A DNA stretch of 64,000 bases from Paludibacterium sp. B53371 (GTDB taxonomy: Bacteria; Pseudomonadota; Gammaproteobacteria; Burkholderiales; Chromobacteriaceae): contig NZ_CP069163.1 of the NCBI RefSeq assembly GCF_018802765.1, forward strand, positions 2,800,311 through 2,864,310. The letters are read 5' to 3'. This document shows, in pieces, positions 52,288 through 63,550 of this stretch. Positions within the stretch are counted from its first letter, which is position 1, and each line of letters opens with the position of its first letter. Made by a program: the position numbers and the translations under genes. The notes below the pieces were generated by a model. It saw only the letters and a program-made list of their open reading frames with translations, was not told the DNA's origin and made no database searches.

Positions 52288-53901
52288 ATGACTATCTCAA
52301 GGCGGCTGGTTTTGACCCTGCTGGTGGCGCTCAGCGCCCTGCTGATCGTCGGGGGCTATGGCATCTGGGAACTGGGCCGTAGCCAGACCAGCCACGAAGC
52401 CATGATGGATAATATTTTTCCCAGCATTGACGATATCACCAAGGCGCAGCATGGCCTGACCAATATCCGCGTCGGTATCCGCGACATCACGCTGGCCGCC
52501 AACGAGACCGAACTGGCCGATGCCAAGGCCAAAATTGAACTGGGCAAATCCAAAATTGATTCGGCACTGGATGATTACCAGCAGAAGAATATCTACAACG
52601 AGGAAGACCAGCAGGCGCTGAACAAGGTCAAAGACAGCTATAACCAGTTTTGGCAAGTGATTCAGCCCCTGGTGCAACACGCCTCGTCCATGTCTCATGA
52701 GCAGCAGATTGCGCAGCTGAAAAACGCCACCAAGGCGGCACGGGCCACGGAAGCCGCCATGGATGCCCACTATACCCTGAACAAGGTACTGACCAAGCAA
52801 GATGCCGCTGAAAGCCGCAAGGCCTATGAGACTTCCCGCCTGATCTCGCTGGCGGTCATTGCGCTGGCCTTCCTGGTGTCCGGCCTGCTGGCCGTGAGCC
52901 TGTACCGTGCCATCCGCACCGGTCTGGGCCAGATTCGCCAGGCCTTGCATCAGATCAGCGATACCCTCGACTTCAGCCAGCGCGTGGCGATCGTCCATCA
53001 GGATGAGGTCGGCGATGCCTGCCAGGCGCTGAACCGCCTGCTGGATACCTTGCAAACCAGCTTCAAGTCCTTGCGCCATGTAGCCGACGATGTCGGCAAG
53101 GCCTCGCTCGAGCTGAGCGCCACCGCCCAACAGGTGTCCACGGCCTCGGCAGCGCAAAGTGAGGCGGCGTCCAGCATGGCGGCCACCATTGAGCAGATGA
53201 CGGTCAGCATCAACCATGTCGCCGAGCAGGCAGTCACCACCAAGGCCGGGACGGAAGAAGCCCGTGAACTGGTGCAGTCTGGTTCGGCCATCATTCGCCA
53301 GACGATTCTGGACATTCACGAAATCTCCAGCATGGTGAAATCCTCGGCCACCGACATTCAAAAGCTGGAGCAGGAAAGTGCCCAGGTCGGTACCGTGGTA
53401 AACGTGATTCGCGATATCGCCGACCAGACCAACCTGCTGGCCTTGAATGCCGCCATCGAAGCGGCGCGCGCCGGTGAGCAGGGGCGCGGCTTTGCCGTGG
53501 TGGCGGACGAGGTGCGCAAGCTCGCGGAGCGTACCACCAAGTCGACGCAGGAAATCGCTGCCACGATCGAGTCCATGGTCACCATGGCCAAGCGCACGGC
53601 GGAATCGATGGAAGCGGCCGACACGCTGGTGGAAACCAGTGTGTCGCGTGCCGATGAGGCCAGCCGGGCCATCGAGACGATTGGCGAGCATGCGGCGCAC
53701 TCGGCCAGCAGTATTGGCGAAATCTCTGCGGCCATTCAGCAGCAGGGGGTGGCCAGCAACAATATCGCCATGCAGGTAGAACGTACGGCCCAGATGTCGG
53801 AAGAATCCAGTGCGGCTGCGCAGAATACCGCCGCCAGCGCACATCATCTGGATGCGCTGGTGCAGCAGCAGTTGCAGACGCTGTCGAACTTCAAATTGTG
53901 A
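52288..53901 (+). CDS. Methyl-accepting chemotaxis protein
   Basis: A 537-residue chemoreceptor. Span 1 at about 7-29, a four-helix-bundle ligand domain (30-185, beginning [20 protein letters not shown]), span 2 at about 188-210, a HAMP domain, and a long cytoplasmic coiled coil with the kinase-binding tip [20 protein letters not shown] and [18 protein letters not shown]. It ends without a CheR/CheB-binding pentapeptide. Good ribosome site (GGAG) eight bases before the ATG. The ligand cannot be told from sequence. Confidence 0.96.
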   Translation: MTISRRLVLTLLVALSALLIVGGYGIWELGRSQTSHEAMMDNIFPSIDDITKAQHGLTNIRVGIRDITLAANETELADAKAKIELGKSKIDSALDDYQQKNIYNEEDQQALNKVKDSYNQFWQVIQPLVQHASSMSHEQQIAQLKNATKAARATEAAMDAHYTLNKVLTKQDAAESRKAYETSRLISLAVIALAFLVSGLLAVSLYRAIRTGLGQIRQALHQISDTLDFSQRVAIVHQDEVGDACQALNRLLDTLQTSFKSLRHVADDVGKASLELSATAQQVSTASAAQSEAASSMAATIEQMTVSINHVAEQAVTTKAGTEEARELVQSGSAIIRQTILDIHEISSMVKSSATDIQKLEQESAQVGTVVNVIRDIADQTNLLALNAAIEAARAGEQGRGFAVVADEVRKLAERTTKSTQEIAATIESMVTMAKRTAESMEAADTLVETSVSRADEASRAIETIGEHAAHSASSIGEISAAIQQQGVASNNIAMQVERTAQMSEESSAAAQNTAASAHHLDALVQQQLQTLSNFKL

Positions 53902-53975
53902 CCCCGCTTGCATGACAACTTGCTTTTTGCTTGATCCCGTAGATAATGGCGGCATTCAAGCAGTGGCAGGTTGTC

Positions 53976-54551
53976 ATGTCCTTTTTTCACCATCGTCCCA
54001 AACAGCCTGAGCGCGTCAAGGCAGGACTGATTTCCGCCAGCATCGAACTGCTGGTCGGGGTGGGCCTGCATGCCGTGACGCTGGATGCCGTCTGCCGCCG
54101 GGCAGGGGTGAGCAAAGGCGCACTGATTCATCACTTCGAGAACCGTGCCGGCCTGCTCAATGCCGTGACCGACAGCTTGCTGGATGGTTTTCGCAGCCGT
54201 TTCGAACAAGCCTTGCAGCAGGAGCCGCCCGGCCCCGGGCGCTATACCCGCGCCTATATTCAAACAGCCTTTACCGATTCGGCCGACACCACCAAGGCCT
54301 TGGCCCTGTTGTCGCTGGCCTGGCCCTATTGCATCGAGCAATGTCGGCTGGTGCAGATGGCGCTGGAGGAGGAGGACGGTTGTGACACGCCGCTGGCCAA
54401 TCAGTTGCTGTTGCTGCGACTGACGGCGGAAGGGATCTGGTATGCCCGTGTGCGTGGTTCGCCGGAGATGGATGCGGCAAAGAGCCGATTGTTGCTGCAG
54501 GGTTTGCGCGATCAGTGTCTGCAGTTGCTGGGCATGGTCAGCGGGGGGTGA
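53976..54551 (+). CDS. TetR-family transcriptional regulator
   Basis: A 191-residue repressor-type protein with an N-terminal helix-turn-helix (LDAVCRRAGVSKGALIHHFENRAGLLNAV) and a helical ligand-binding domain. Start at 53976 (MSFFHHRPKQPER); the frame opens 30 bases earlier. It is near the chemoreceptor gene in the same direction (74 bases between), and no divergent target gene is apparent. Confidence 0.92.
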   Translation: MSFFHHRPKQPERVKAGLISASIELLVGVGLHAVTLDAVCRRAGVSKGALIHHFENRAGLLNAVTDSLLDGFRSRFEQALQQEPPGPGRYTRAYIQTAFTDSADTTKALALLSLAWPYCIEQCRLVQMALEEEDGCDTPLANQLLLLRLTAEGIWYARVRGSPEMDAAKSRLLLQGLRDQCLQLLGMVSGG

Positions 54552-54567
54552 AAGCCCCCCGGGGGCG

Positions 54568-55149
54568 CTACTGGCACTCGGCCTGCCAGTCCAGAGCCTG
54601 GATCCTGGCCATGTCCGCCGTGTTGTCCCGCTGGATGGCGGCGAGTTTTTCCTGCAGGTTTTCACCCGGGATCGCGGGGTACTGACGGGCAAATTGCAGG
54701 TTGACGATGCCTCCGCAGGCGGTGCGGGCAATCCAGACATCGGACTCGTAGGTTTGCAGTTTGGCGCTCCCGGCAACCGGCAGATAGATCATGCTGAATT
54801 GCGCCTGACTTTCCCCGACTTGTCGCATCTCATAGCGCGGCGGCGGATTTTCCTTTTGCAGGGCTTGTGCCATGCTCTGCATCCATTGCGCCATGCTCGA
54901 CAGCTTGTTGACTTGTGTGATGGTCACCAGGCTGGTCCACTGCCAGTTCTGAACATCCTCTCCCTCAAGACCGTACTCCCAGGTGGACCGCATCACGCCG
55001 GTGTGGGAAAACGCCAGACGATAGGACTTGCCATCGAAAGCGAAGGTCTTCGGAGCGACAACACTGCCCGGCAGCGGATTGGCCATGCAGGCAGCAGCGG
55101 TCATGATGGTGGCGATGCTCAGCAGTACAGAGAGGCGATGGGTGTTCAT
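54568..55149 (-). CDS. Secreted hypothetical protein
   Basis: A 193-residue protein with a signal peptide (MNTHRLSVLLSIATIMTAAA then CMA before NPLPG). The mature part has two cysteines (TACGGIV and QAECQ near the C-terminus) that could pair. It looks like a small periplasmic protein. Family not recognised. It is convergent with the TetR gene. Confidence 0.8.
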   Translation of the reverse strand: MNTHRLSVLLSIATIMTAAACMANPLPGSVVAPKTFAFDGKSYRLAFSHTGVMRSTWEYGLEGEDVQNWQWTSLVTITQVNKLSSMAQWMQSMAQALQKENPPPRYEMRQVGESQAQFSMIYLPVAGSAKLQTYESDVWIARTACGGIVNLQFARQYPAIPGENLQEKLAAIQRDNTADMARIQALDWQAECQ

Positions 55150-55281
55150 GGTAGCCGGTGCCGGGTCAGGAGGTGGTGTTGAGTGGATGCCGACATTTTA
55201 GCAGGGCGGTGCAAGCATGGTCACTCGCTCGTTCTGTAATAGAACGCCTGCGTCAGCAACTTGCCTGAAGCGGATAGCGAA

Positions 55282-55314
55282 AAGGCTCTCAGCGGTTAAC
55301 GCGCTGAGAGCCTT
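55282..55314 (-). terminator. Hairpin downstream of the tRNA gene
   Basis: AAGGCTCTCAGCG and CGCTGAGAGCCTT are perfect thirteen-base inverted arms around a seven-base loop, eight bases beyond the tRNA 3' end, with TTTT at the exit on the minus strand. Probable terminator of the rpsU-dnaG-rpoD-tRNA transcript. Confidence 0.75.
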
Positions 55315-55322
55315 GATGTGTT

Positions 55323-55399
55323 TGGTGGGCCCTGCGGGGCTCGAACCCGCGACCAAAGGATTATGAGTCCTCTGCTCTAACCAACTGAGCTAAAGGCCC
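55323..55399 (-). tRNA. tRNA-Ile2 (anticodon CAU), CCA encoded
   Basis: 77 bases including an encoded CCA. The acceptor stem GGGCCTT pairs with AGGGCCC, the D-loop AGCTCAGTTGGTTAGAGC and T-arm CGGGTTCGAGCCCCG are canonical, and the anticodon loop is CTCATAA (anticodon CAT). The TTGGTCG variable region and GGGCCTT stem resemble the lysidine-type isoleucine tRNA that reads AUA, not elongator tRNA-Met, but this cannot be settled without comparison to the other CAU tRNAs of the genome. Confidence 0.9.
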
Positions 55400-55445
55400 G
55401 TGGGGTGCGGATTATAACAAATCCGCACCGCCGTGCCACTAGCCT

Positions 55446-57362
<1,917 letters not shown>

Positions 57363-57422
57363 TTCGCTTCCTGCTTGAAAAAGCCGAAAAAAACAGTTGA
57401 GTATAGCACCGATGGGTTGAAT

Positions 57423-59189
57423 TCAGGTCTTGCGACTCAGCAATTCGAGCATCAGTTTCGATTCTTCCGTTGTCAATCGCTCGCTCCGGGACTTCTGTTT
57501 TAGCCGATCAAGCTCGGCCTCGCGCAGCAGTTGCAGCAATTTCTCATTGCCATCGCGAAACTGCATTCTGTCGTCGTCGTCCGGTGCAGCGAATTCTTCC
57601 GGGTCTTGCATGGCCTGCTGCAGCACACCATCCACCAGCGACTCCCAGGGAGTACCGCGAATGGATTCGATCAGCTGCGCCGTGGTCAGGTCGGTTCCGT
57701 GCTCGCGAGCACGTTCGGCCAGCATGGCAAAACAGGCCAGGTCATCCGAGAGCGTCAGGCTGTCTGGCATTTGCACGTCTTCGGCCCAGTTCGGGTTCAT
57801 CAGCAGCCATTTCAACTGGCGGCGTACGATGGACATCTGGGACGGCCTGACGGATCCGGCCGGCAAGCGGTATTCGCGCTTGCCCTTGCGCTCCGGCTTT
57901 TTGTTGCCCATCAGCATGTCGAATTCATCGACATCTATGCCGGCGAGTTCCGCCAGCCGCTTTTTGATGATCAGGCCAAGTGCCGGTGCTGCAATCTGTG
58001 CCAGAAGCGGCATGGCCTGACGAATCAGGTCGGCACGCCCTTCCGGCGAATTCATGTCAACGCGCGTGGTCAGTTCACGCGTGAAATAGGTCGAGAGCGG
58101 CAGGCTTTGTTCCTGCAACAGTGTCTCGAATTTCTCCCTGCCCTGTTCTCGGACAAAACTGTCCGGATCATGTTCTTCCGGCAGGAAGAGAAAATGTAGC
58201 GATTTGCCGTCCTGCAGCTGCGGCAGGCTGTTTTCCAGCGCACGCCAGGCCGCTTTCTGGCCGGCGCGGTCACCGTCGAAACAGAAATACACGTGGTCGG
58301 CATGGCGCATCAGCTTGCGCACGTGCTCGCCGGTGGTGGCGGTACCGAGGGTCGCGACGGCGTAATCGATGCCGTACTGCGCCAGGGCCACCACGTCCAT
58401 ATAGCCTTCGACCACCAGCACGCGGTTCTGGGCACGGATGCCCTGTCTGGCTTCGTACAGGCCGTAGAGTTCACGCCCCTTTTCGAACAGCGGGGTTTCC
58501 GGCGAGTTGAGGTACTTTGGCTCGCCTTTGCCCAGAACACGTCCGCCAAAGCCGATGATGCCGCCGCGCTGGTTGCGGATCGGGAACATCAGCCGGTCGC
58601 GGAAACGGTCGTAACGTCGTCCTTCTTCGTTCTGGATGACCAGTCCGGACTCCACCAGGCGTTCATCCTGGTAGTCACTGAAGATCGCCGCCAGGTTCTG
58701 CCAGCCATCAGGGGCATAGCCAAGGCCGAAGCGGGCGGCGATTTCGCCGCTCAGGCCGCGGCCCTTGCAGTACGAAACCGCATTGGGCGAGGACTTCAGT
58801 TGCTGCTTGTAATAGCCTGCGGCCTGCTGCAGACCTTCTTCCAGCGACAGCCGGCGTACGCGGGCGGCCTGTTCGGCCACCGGATCCAGGCTGCGCACCG
58901 CCTGCGGCACGGTCATGCCGACGCTTTCGGCCAGCAGTTTGACCGCATCGACAAAGCCCAGCCCCTGATACTCCATGACGAAGCCGATGGCGGAGCCGTG
59001 CGCACCGCAACCAAAGCAGTGATAGAACTGCTTGGACTGGCTGACGGTGAAGGATGGCGACTTTTCCTTGTGGAAGGGGCAGCACGCCAGGTAATTCTGC
59101 CCGCCTTTTTTCAGCGGGACGTAGCGATCCACCACGTCGACGATGTCGACGCGCGTCAGCAACTGATCGACGAAATCCTGCGGGATCAC
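57423..59189 (-). CDS. dnaG: DnaG, DNA primase
   Basis: A 588-residue primase that lays RNA primers on the lagging strand. Seen: a CHC2 zinc-binding domain with CPFH (Cys37, His40) and CFGC (Cys58, Cys61), the RNA polymerase core with YCKGRGLSGEIAARFGLG, the TOPRIM motif VLVVEGYMDVVALAQYG and DHVYFCFDGDRAGQKAA, and the C-terminal helicase-binding domain. Lies between yqeY and rpoD. Confidence 0.99.
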   Translation of the reverse strand: MIPQDFVDQLLTRVDIVDVVDRYVPLKKGGQNYLACCPFHKEKSPSFTVSQSKQFYHCFGCGAHGSAIGFVMEYQGLGFVDAVKLLAESVGMTVPQAVRSLDPVAEQAARVRRLSLEEGLQQAAGYYKQQLKSSPNAVSYCKGRGLSGEIAARFGLGYAPDGWQNLAAIFSDYQDERLVESGLVIQNEEGRRYDRFRDRLMFPIRNQRGGIIGFGGRVLGKGEPKYLNSPETPLFEKGRELYGLYEARQGIRAQNRVLVVEGYMDVVALAQYGIDYAVATLGTATTGEHVRKLMRHADHVYFCFDGDRAGQKAAWRALENSLPQLQDGKSLHFLFLPEEHDPDSFVREQGREKFETLLQEQSLPLSTYFTRELTTRVDMNSPEGRADLIRQAMPLLAQIAAPALGLIIKKRLAELAGIDVDEFDMLMGNKKPERKGKREYRLPAGSVRPSQMSIVRRQLKWLLMNPNWAEDVQMPDSLTLSDDLACFAMLAERAREHGTDLTTAQLIESIRGTPWESLVDGVLQQAMQDPEEFAAPDDDDRMQFRDGNEKLLQLLREAELDRLKQKSRSERLTTEESKLMLELLSRKT

Positions 59190-59204
59190 GGCAGCATGCA
59201 GCGC

Positions 59205-59651
59205 TTAGCGCGCCAGCCGGGCCTTGATGCGGGCGGAGACCGCTCCCATGTCGGCGCGGCCGGCCATTTGCGGCTTCAAGAGCCCCATGACCTTGCCCAT
59301 GTCCTGCATCGAGGCGGCGCCGGACTGCTGCACGGCGGCTTCGATCAGGGCATCGATTTCGGCTTCACTCAGTTGCTGCGGCAGATAGGTAGTCAAGGTT
59401 TCCAGCTCGAAACGCTCTTTCTCCACCAAATCCATGCGACCCGCGGCTTCGTACTGGCTGATCGAATCGCGCAATTGCTTGCACATCTTGTCGATGACCG
59501 CCAGGATGGCCGCGTCGTCCAGCTCGATGCGCTCGTCGACTTCTTTCTGCTTCATGGCGGCCATGAGCAAACGAATGGCCGCCAGGCGCTCGGTTTCCCG
59601 CGCCTTCATGGCGGCCTTCATATCATCCTGGATACGGGCTTTGAGACTCAT
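59205..59651 (-). CDS. YqeY, GatB/YqeY-domain protein
   Basis: A 148-residue helical protein of the GatB/YqeY family (SLKARIQDDMKAAMKARE, AAIRLLMAAMKQKEVDER, TYLPQQLSEAEIDALI and MGKVMGLLKPQMAGRADMG). Its biochemical role is not defined, though it is related to the tail domain of the amidotransferase subunit GatB. The start at 59651 is preferred; an in-frame start at 59702 would add 17 residues with no similarity to the family. Confidence 0.95.
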   Translation of the reverse strand: MSLKARIQDDMKAAMKARETERLAAIRLLMAAMKQKEVDERIELDDAAILAVIDKMCKQLRDSISQYEAAGRMDLVEKERFELETLTTYLPQQLSEAEIDALIEAAVQQSGAASMQDMGKVMGLLKPQMAGRADMGAVSARIKARLAR

Positions 59652-59752
59652 GCTTGACTGTCCAAATGAGGGGGATCGAAAAACCGGTCGTACAAACGGC
59701 AAAACCGCAGGTTAAACCTGCGGTCCTGCGGGACTGCCGAATGGCGAAGCGA

Positions 59753-59965
59753 TTAGAACAGCTTCGGCGGCAGCATTTGGCTGCGGATGCGCTTGTAGTG
59801 GCGCTTTACGGCAGCAGCATGCTTGCGCTTGCGTTCGGTGGTCGGCTTTTCGTAGAACTCGCGGGCGCGCAGTTCGGTCAGCAGACCGGTCTTTTCTACC
59901 GAACGCTTGAAGCGGCGCATTGCAACTTCAAACGGCTCATTCTCTTTAACGCGAATGTGAGGCAT
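59753..59965 (-). CDS. rpsU: Ribosomal protein S21
   Basis: A 70-residue S21 ([19 protein letters not shown], then KKRTPLT-like body and the C-terminal basic stretch [19 protein letters not shown]). Binds the 30S subunit and helps initiate translation. First gene of the rpsU-yqeY-dnaG-rpoD block. Confidence 0.98.
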   Translation of the reverse strand: MPHIRVKENEPFEVAMRRFKRSVEKTGLLTELRAREFYEKPTTERKRKHAAAVKRHYKRIRSQMLPPKLF

Positions 59966-60075
59966 TAACCATCATCCTTAAAAATTCAGATGAGCACAAA
60001 GCTCGAATAATCCAATATTGTAACCAATTGACGGACTTAATGAAAGCCCGAATACGACAGTGCAAGGCGACATCA

Positions 60076-60876
60076 TCATGCCTTGCGGGTCGAAATCACC
60101 CCCAGACTCGGCGAACTTGGTGTAGCACTATAAAAACGTTTAGGCATCCGCCCTGCCCTGAAGGCAGCACGGCCAGCCTCAACAGCCTGTTTCATGGCTT
60201 GCGCCATGAGCACCGGATCGTTTGCTGCCGCGATCGCGGTATTCATCAGAACGCCGTCACAGCCAAGCTCCATGGCAATGGCCGCATCCGACGCGGTACC
60301 GACACCGGCATCCACCAGCACCGGCACATTAACCGATTCAATAATCAACCCCAGATTCCACGGGTTGATGATTCCCATGCCGGAACCGATCAGGCTGGCC
60401 AGCGGCATGATGGCGCAACAGCCAATGGCTTCGAGTTCGCGGGCCACAATGGGATCGTCGGAGGTATACACCATCACGTCGAAACCTTCGTTGACCAGCG
60501 TTTCGGCAGCCTTCAGCGTTTCACGCACATTGGGATACAGCGAGGTAGCATCACCCAGGACTTCCAGCTTGACCAACCGATGATCGTCGAGCAGCTCGCG
60601 CGCCAGCCGAAGGGTACGTACCGCCTCGTCCGCGCTGTAGCAGCCCGCCGTATTGGGCAGCAATGTATACCGGTTTTTAGGCAAAAAGTCGAGCAAATTC
60701 GGCTCGTTAGGGTTTTGCCCCAGGTTGACACGGCGGATGGCCACCGTAACGATTTCACACCCCGAGGCATCCAGAGCGTCCGCTGTCTGCTGGAAATCAC
60801 GGTATTTCCCGGTCCCTACCAGCAGGCGGGAATCATAGCTTTTCCCTGCAATCACCAATTGGTCATTTTGCAACAC
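60076..60876 (-). CDS. thiG: ThiG, thiazole synthase
   Basis: Forms the thiazole phosphate ring of thiamine from dehydroglycine, deoxyxylulose phosphate and the ThiS thiocarboxylate. About 266 residues with [10 protein letters not shown], the Schiff-base Lys in [16 protein letters not shown], and [16 protein letters not shown] and [20 protein letters not shown] phosphate-binding loops. No ATG is available near the family start, so a GTG at 60876 is chosen (GGGAG nine bases upstream); a GTG two codons earlier is possible. It follows thiS by 16 bases. Confidence 0.93.
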   Translation of the reverse strand: MLQNDQLVIAGKSYDSRLLVGTGKYRDFQQTADALDASGCEIVTVAIRRVNLGQNPNEPNLLDFLPKNRYTLLPNTAGCYSADEAVRTLRLARELLDDHRLVKLEVLGDATSLYPNVRETLKAAETLVNEGFDVMVYTSDDPIVARELEAIGCCAIMPLASLIGSGMGIINPWNLGLIIESVNVPVLVDAGVGTASDAAIAMELGCDGVLMNTAIAAANDPVLMAQAMKQAVEAGRAAFRAGRMPKRFYSATPSSPSLGVISTRKA

Positions 60877-60892
60877 TTGCACGATCTCCCGG

Positions 60893-61096
60893 TCAGCCAC
60901 CGCCGACAGCAACCACAATCTCCAGCACATCCTGCGACGCCAGCGCGGTCTCGGCATGACGGCTGCGCGGCACGATTTCACCGTTCAGCTCCACGGCGAT
61001 GCGCTTGCCGCCCAGTGCCAGTGCCGCAATCAGGTCGGCCACGGTAGCAACATTATCGAAGCGCTGGGCTTCGCCATTGATACTCAACTCAAGCAT
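60893..61096 (-). CDS. thiS: ThiS, sulfur carrier protein
   Basis: A 67-residue ubiquitin-fold protein ([13 protein letters not shown]) ending in VVAVGGG. The C-terminal Gly-Gly is adenylated and thiocarboxylated to carry sulfur for ThiG. An upstream ATG at 61105 overlapping the spoT stop (ATGA) would add three residues; the family usually starts at the M-L-E-L position. Confidence 0.93.
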   Translation of the reverse strand: MLELSINGEAQRFDNVATVADLIAALALGGKRIAVELNGEIVPRSRHAETALASQDVLEIVVAVGGG

Positions 61097-61101
61097 CGAA
61101 C

Positions 61102-63258
61102 TCATTTCCTCTCGGCGCGCTGGACGAACTTCACCTGACCGATTTCGGTCAGCACCCGCTCCAGATGTGCCAGCCCTTCGACCTGCACGCGGAAGTGGAT
61201 ATGCAGGAAGTCGTCGCCCATATGGGTGTCGAGGGTATCGACGCCCTCGATATTGGCCGAGGCCAGCGAGATGGCCGTGGCGATTTCGGCCAGGGCACCG
61301 CGCTCCTTGCGAGCCAGGACACTGATGGTCGCGCCGAACATGCGGTCCTTCTGGGCATCCCAGGTGACGGCCAGCAGTTTGTCGGCATCGGCGCGCTTGG
61401 CATTGGGACAACCGGAACGGTGAATCACCAGCCCCTGCCCCTTGGTGATCACGCCGATGATGTCATCGCCGGGAATCGGGTTGCAGCAGGCGGACAGTTG
61501 CACCGAGCCACCTTCGTTGCCGCGGATGGCGACCGGCGCCAGGTGCAGGTCCTCGCCCAGCCGCTCGCCGGCCAGTTCGATCAGGCGGCGCGCAGCCACC
61601 ACCGGCAGCAGCTTGCCGACGCCGATTTCCACCAGCATGTCCTGGAAGCTGCTCATTTTGTCGCCGTGCTCACGCAGATAGGCTTCGCGCAGGGCATCGT
61701 CGATCTGCAGCGGCTCGGCCGCCAGGGCACCGACGGCCTGGCGCAGCATTTTCTCGCCCAGCTGGGCGGCCTCGCTGCGCTGCATGCTCTTGAGGTAGCT
61801 GCGGATGCAGGAGCGTGCGCGACCGCTTTGCACGAAGCTCAGCCAGGACGGGTTGGGCTTGGCCTGGGTCGAGGTGATGATTTCCACCGTGTCGCCATTG
61901 CGCAGTACGGTACGCAGCGGCACCAGGGCATGGTTGACACGCGCGGCAATACAGCGATGACCGACATCGGTATGAACCGCATAGGCAAAGTCTACCGGGG
62001 TCGAGCCTTGCGGCAGCACCAGGATCTTGCCCTTGGGGGTGAAGACGTAGGCTTCGTCCGGGAACAGGTCGATCTTGATGTGTTCGAAAAATTCGACCGG
62101 ATCATCGCTTTCCGCCTGGATGTCGAGAATGCTCTGCAGCCACTGATGGGTACGCTGCTGCGCCGTATCCAGACTGGCATCGCCGCTCTTGTACATCCAG
62201 TGCGACGCCACGCCGGCTTCGGCCACGCGGTTCATGTCGCGGGTACGGATCTGCATCTCCACCGGCGTGCCATAGGGGCCGAACAGGGTGGTATGCAGAC
62301 TCTGATAGCCATTGCCCTTGGGAATGGCGATGTAATCCTTGAACTTGCCGGGGATAGGTTTGTACAGGCTGTGCAGGGCGCCGAGCGCCAGGTAGCAGCT
62401 CGGAATATCGTTGACCACCACGCGGAAGCCGTAGATATCCAGCACCTCGGAAAACGACAGGTGCTTTTCCTGCATTTTCTTGTAGATGCTGTAGAGGTTT
62501 TTCTCGCGCCCCTTGATCACCGCTTCGATATTACAGCTCACCAGCTTCTGGCTCACCGCCTGCAGGATCTTGTTGACCACTTCGCGCCGGTTGCCGCGCG
62601 CGGCCCGCACAGCCTTGTTGAGCACGTGATAGCGGTGGTAGTGCAGATGTTTGAACGCCAGATCCTGCAACTCGCGGTAAACGCGGTTCAGGCCGATGCG
62701 GTTGGCGACCGGGGCGTAGATCTCCAGGGTTTCGAGTGCGATGCGTTTACGCTTGTCCTCGCGCATCGAATCGAGGGTGCGCATATTGTGCAGACGGTCG
62801 GCCAGCTTGACGATGATGACGCGGATATCGCGCGCCATGGCCAGCACCATCTTGCGGAAATTCTCTGCCTGGGCGGTTTCGCGGGTCTGATACTCGAGGC
62901 GTTCCAGCTTGGAGAGACCATCGACCAGATCGGCGATGGTACGACCGAATTTTTCACTCAGCGTGGGCTTGCTGACCCCGGTGTCCTCCAGGACATCGTG
63001 CAGCAGCGCGGCGGCCAGCCCCTGGGCGTCGATGCGCCAGTCGGTGAGCATGGTGGCCACGGCCAGCGGATGGGTGATGTAGGGCTCGCCGCTCTTGCGG
63101 GTCTGCCCTTCATGCGCCTCGCGACTGAGGGCGAAGGCCTGCTGCAGCAGCTTGACATCATCCGGTTTCAGATAGCGCGCTGCAGCAGAAAAAAATGCCT
63201 CGGCGTCGCGCTCGATGATGGCTTGATAATCGATGGGCGAGACTGCGTCGGCATTCAT
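61102..63258 (-). CDS. spoT: SpoT, bifunctional (p)ppGpp synthetase/hydrolase
   Basis: A 718-residue Rel-family enzyme controlling the stringent response. The hydrolase HD domain has THPLAVATML (His63) and LLHDVLEDT (His87, Asp88). The synthetase domain follows (around residues 230-340, with YGFRVVVNDIPSCYLALG). Then a TGS domain (VFTPKGKILVLPQGSTPVDF), a zinc-finger-like part (SACCNPIPGDDIIG) and a C-terminal ACT domain. Both catalytic sides look intact. It is in the run gmk-rpoZ-spoT-thiS-thiG and its stop touches thiS. Confidence 0.98.
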   Translation of the reverse strand: MNADAVSPIDYQAIIERDAEAFFSAAARYLKPDDVKLLQQAFALSREAHEGQTRKSGEPYITHPLAVATMLTDWRIDAQGLAAALLHDVLEDTGVSKPTLSEKFGRTIADLVDGLSKLERLEYQTRETAQAENFRKMVLAMARDIRVIIVKLADRLHNMRTLDSMREDKRKRIALETLEIYAPVANRIGLNRVYRELQDLAFKHLHYHRYHVLNKAVRAARGNRREVVNKILQAVSQKLVSCNIEAVIKGREKNLYSIYKKMQEKHLSFSEVLDIYGFRVVVNDIPSCYLALGALHSLYKPIPGKFKDYIAIPKGNGYQSLHTTLFGPYGTPVEMQIRTRDMNRVAEAGVASHWMYKSGDASLDTAQQRTHQWLQSILDIQAESDDPVEFFEHIKIDLFPDEAYVFTPKGKILVLPQGSTPVDFAYAVHTDVGHRCIAARVNHALVPLRTVLRNGDTVEIITSTQAKPNPSWLSFVQSGRARSCIRSYLKSMQRSEAAQLGEKMLRQAVGALAAEPLQIDDALREAYLREHGDKMSSFQDMLVEIGVGKLLPVVAARRLIELAGERLGEDLHLAPVAIRGNEGGSVQLSACCNPIPGDDIIGVITKGQGLVIHRSGCPNAKRADADKLLAVTWDAQKDRMFGATISVLARKERGALAEIATAISLASANIEGVDTLDTHMGDDFLHIHFRVQVEGLAHLERVLTEIGQVKFVQRAERK

Positions 63259-63280
63259 GGGGTTGTGCTACCGTCCCGGA

Positions 63281-63487
63281 TCAGGTGCGGCTACGGGTCA
63301 GAACTTCCTTGCCGACGTGGCCGGCGGCGATTTCGCGCAGGGCAACCACGGTCGGTTTGTGACGACCGGCATCCACGAATGCCGTGGCACCGGAAGCGAC
63401 CTGACGGGCGCGGTAGGCTGCAGCCAGGGTCAGGTCGAAGCGGTTGGTGATACGGTCCAGGCAATCATCTACAGTAATACGGGCCAT
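63281..63487 (-). CDS. rpoZ: RpoZ, RNA polymerase omega subunit
   Basis: A 68-residue omega subunit ([20 protein letters not shown], then [12 protein letters not shown] and [14 protein letters not shown]). Promotes assembly of the beta-prime subunit and, with it, forms a ppGpp site. Start at 63487; earlier in-frame codons are not conserved. Sits between gmk and spoT, 22 bases before the latter. Confidence 0.98.
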   Translation of the reverse strand: MARITVDDCLDRITNRFDLTLAAAYRARQVASGATAFVDAGRHKPTVVALREIAAGHVGKEVLTRSRT

Positions 63488-63550
63488 GTCGGAACTTTCT
63501 CTCAAAATGAATGAAAACTATAACGAAAAACCGGCGGCAAACCAATCGCC

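Noticed and set aside
60877-61101. TPP riboswitch before the thi genes
   Set aside because: thiS directly follows spoT with no leader; no THI-box sequence was seen.
61165-63450. 761-codon open frame on the plus strand
   Set aside because: Antisense to spoT and rpoZ.
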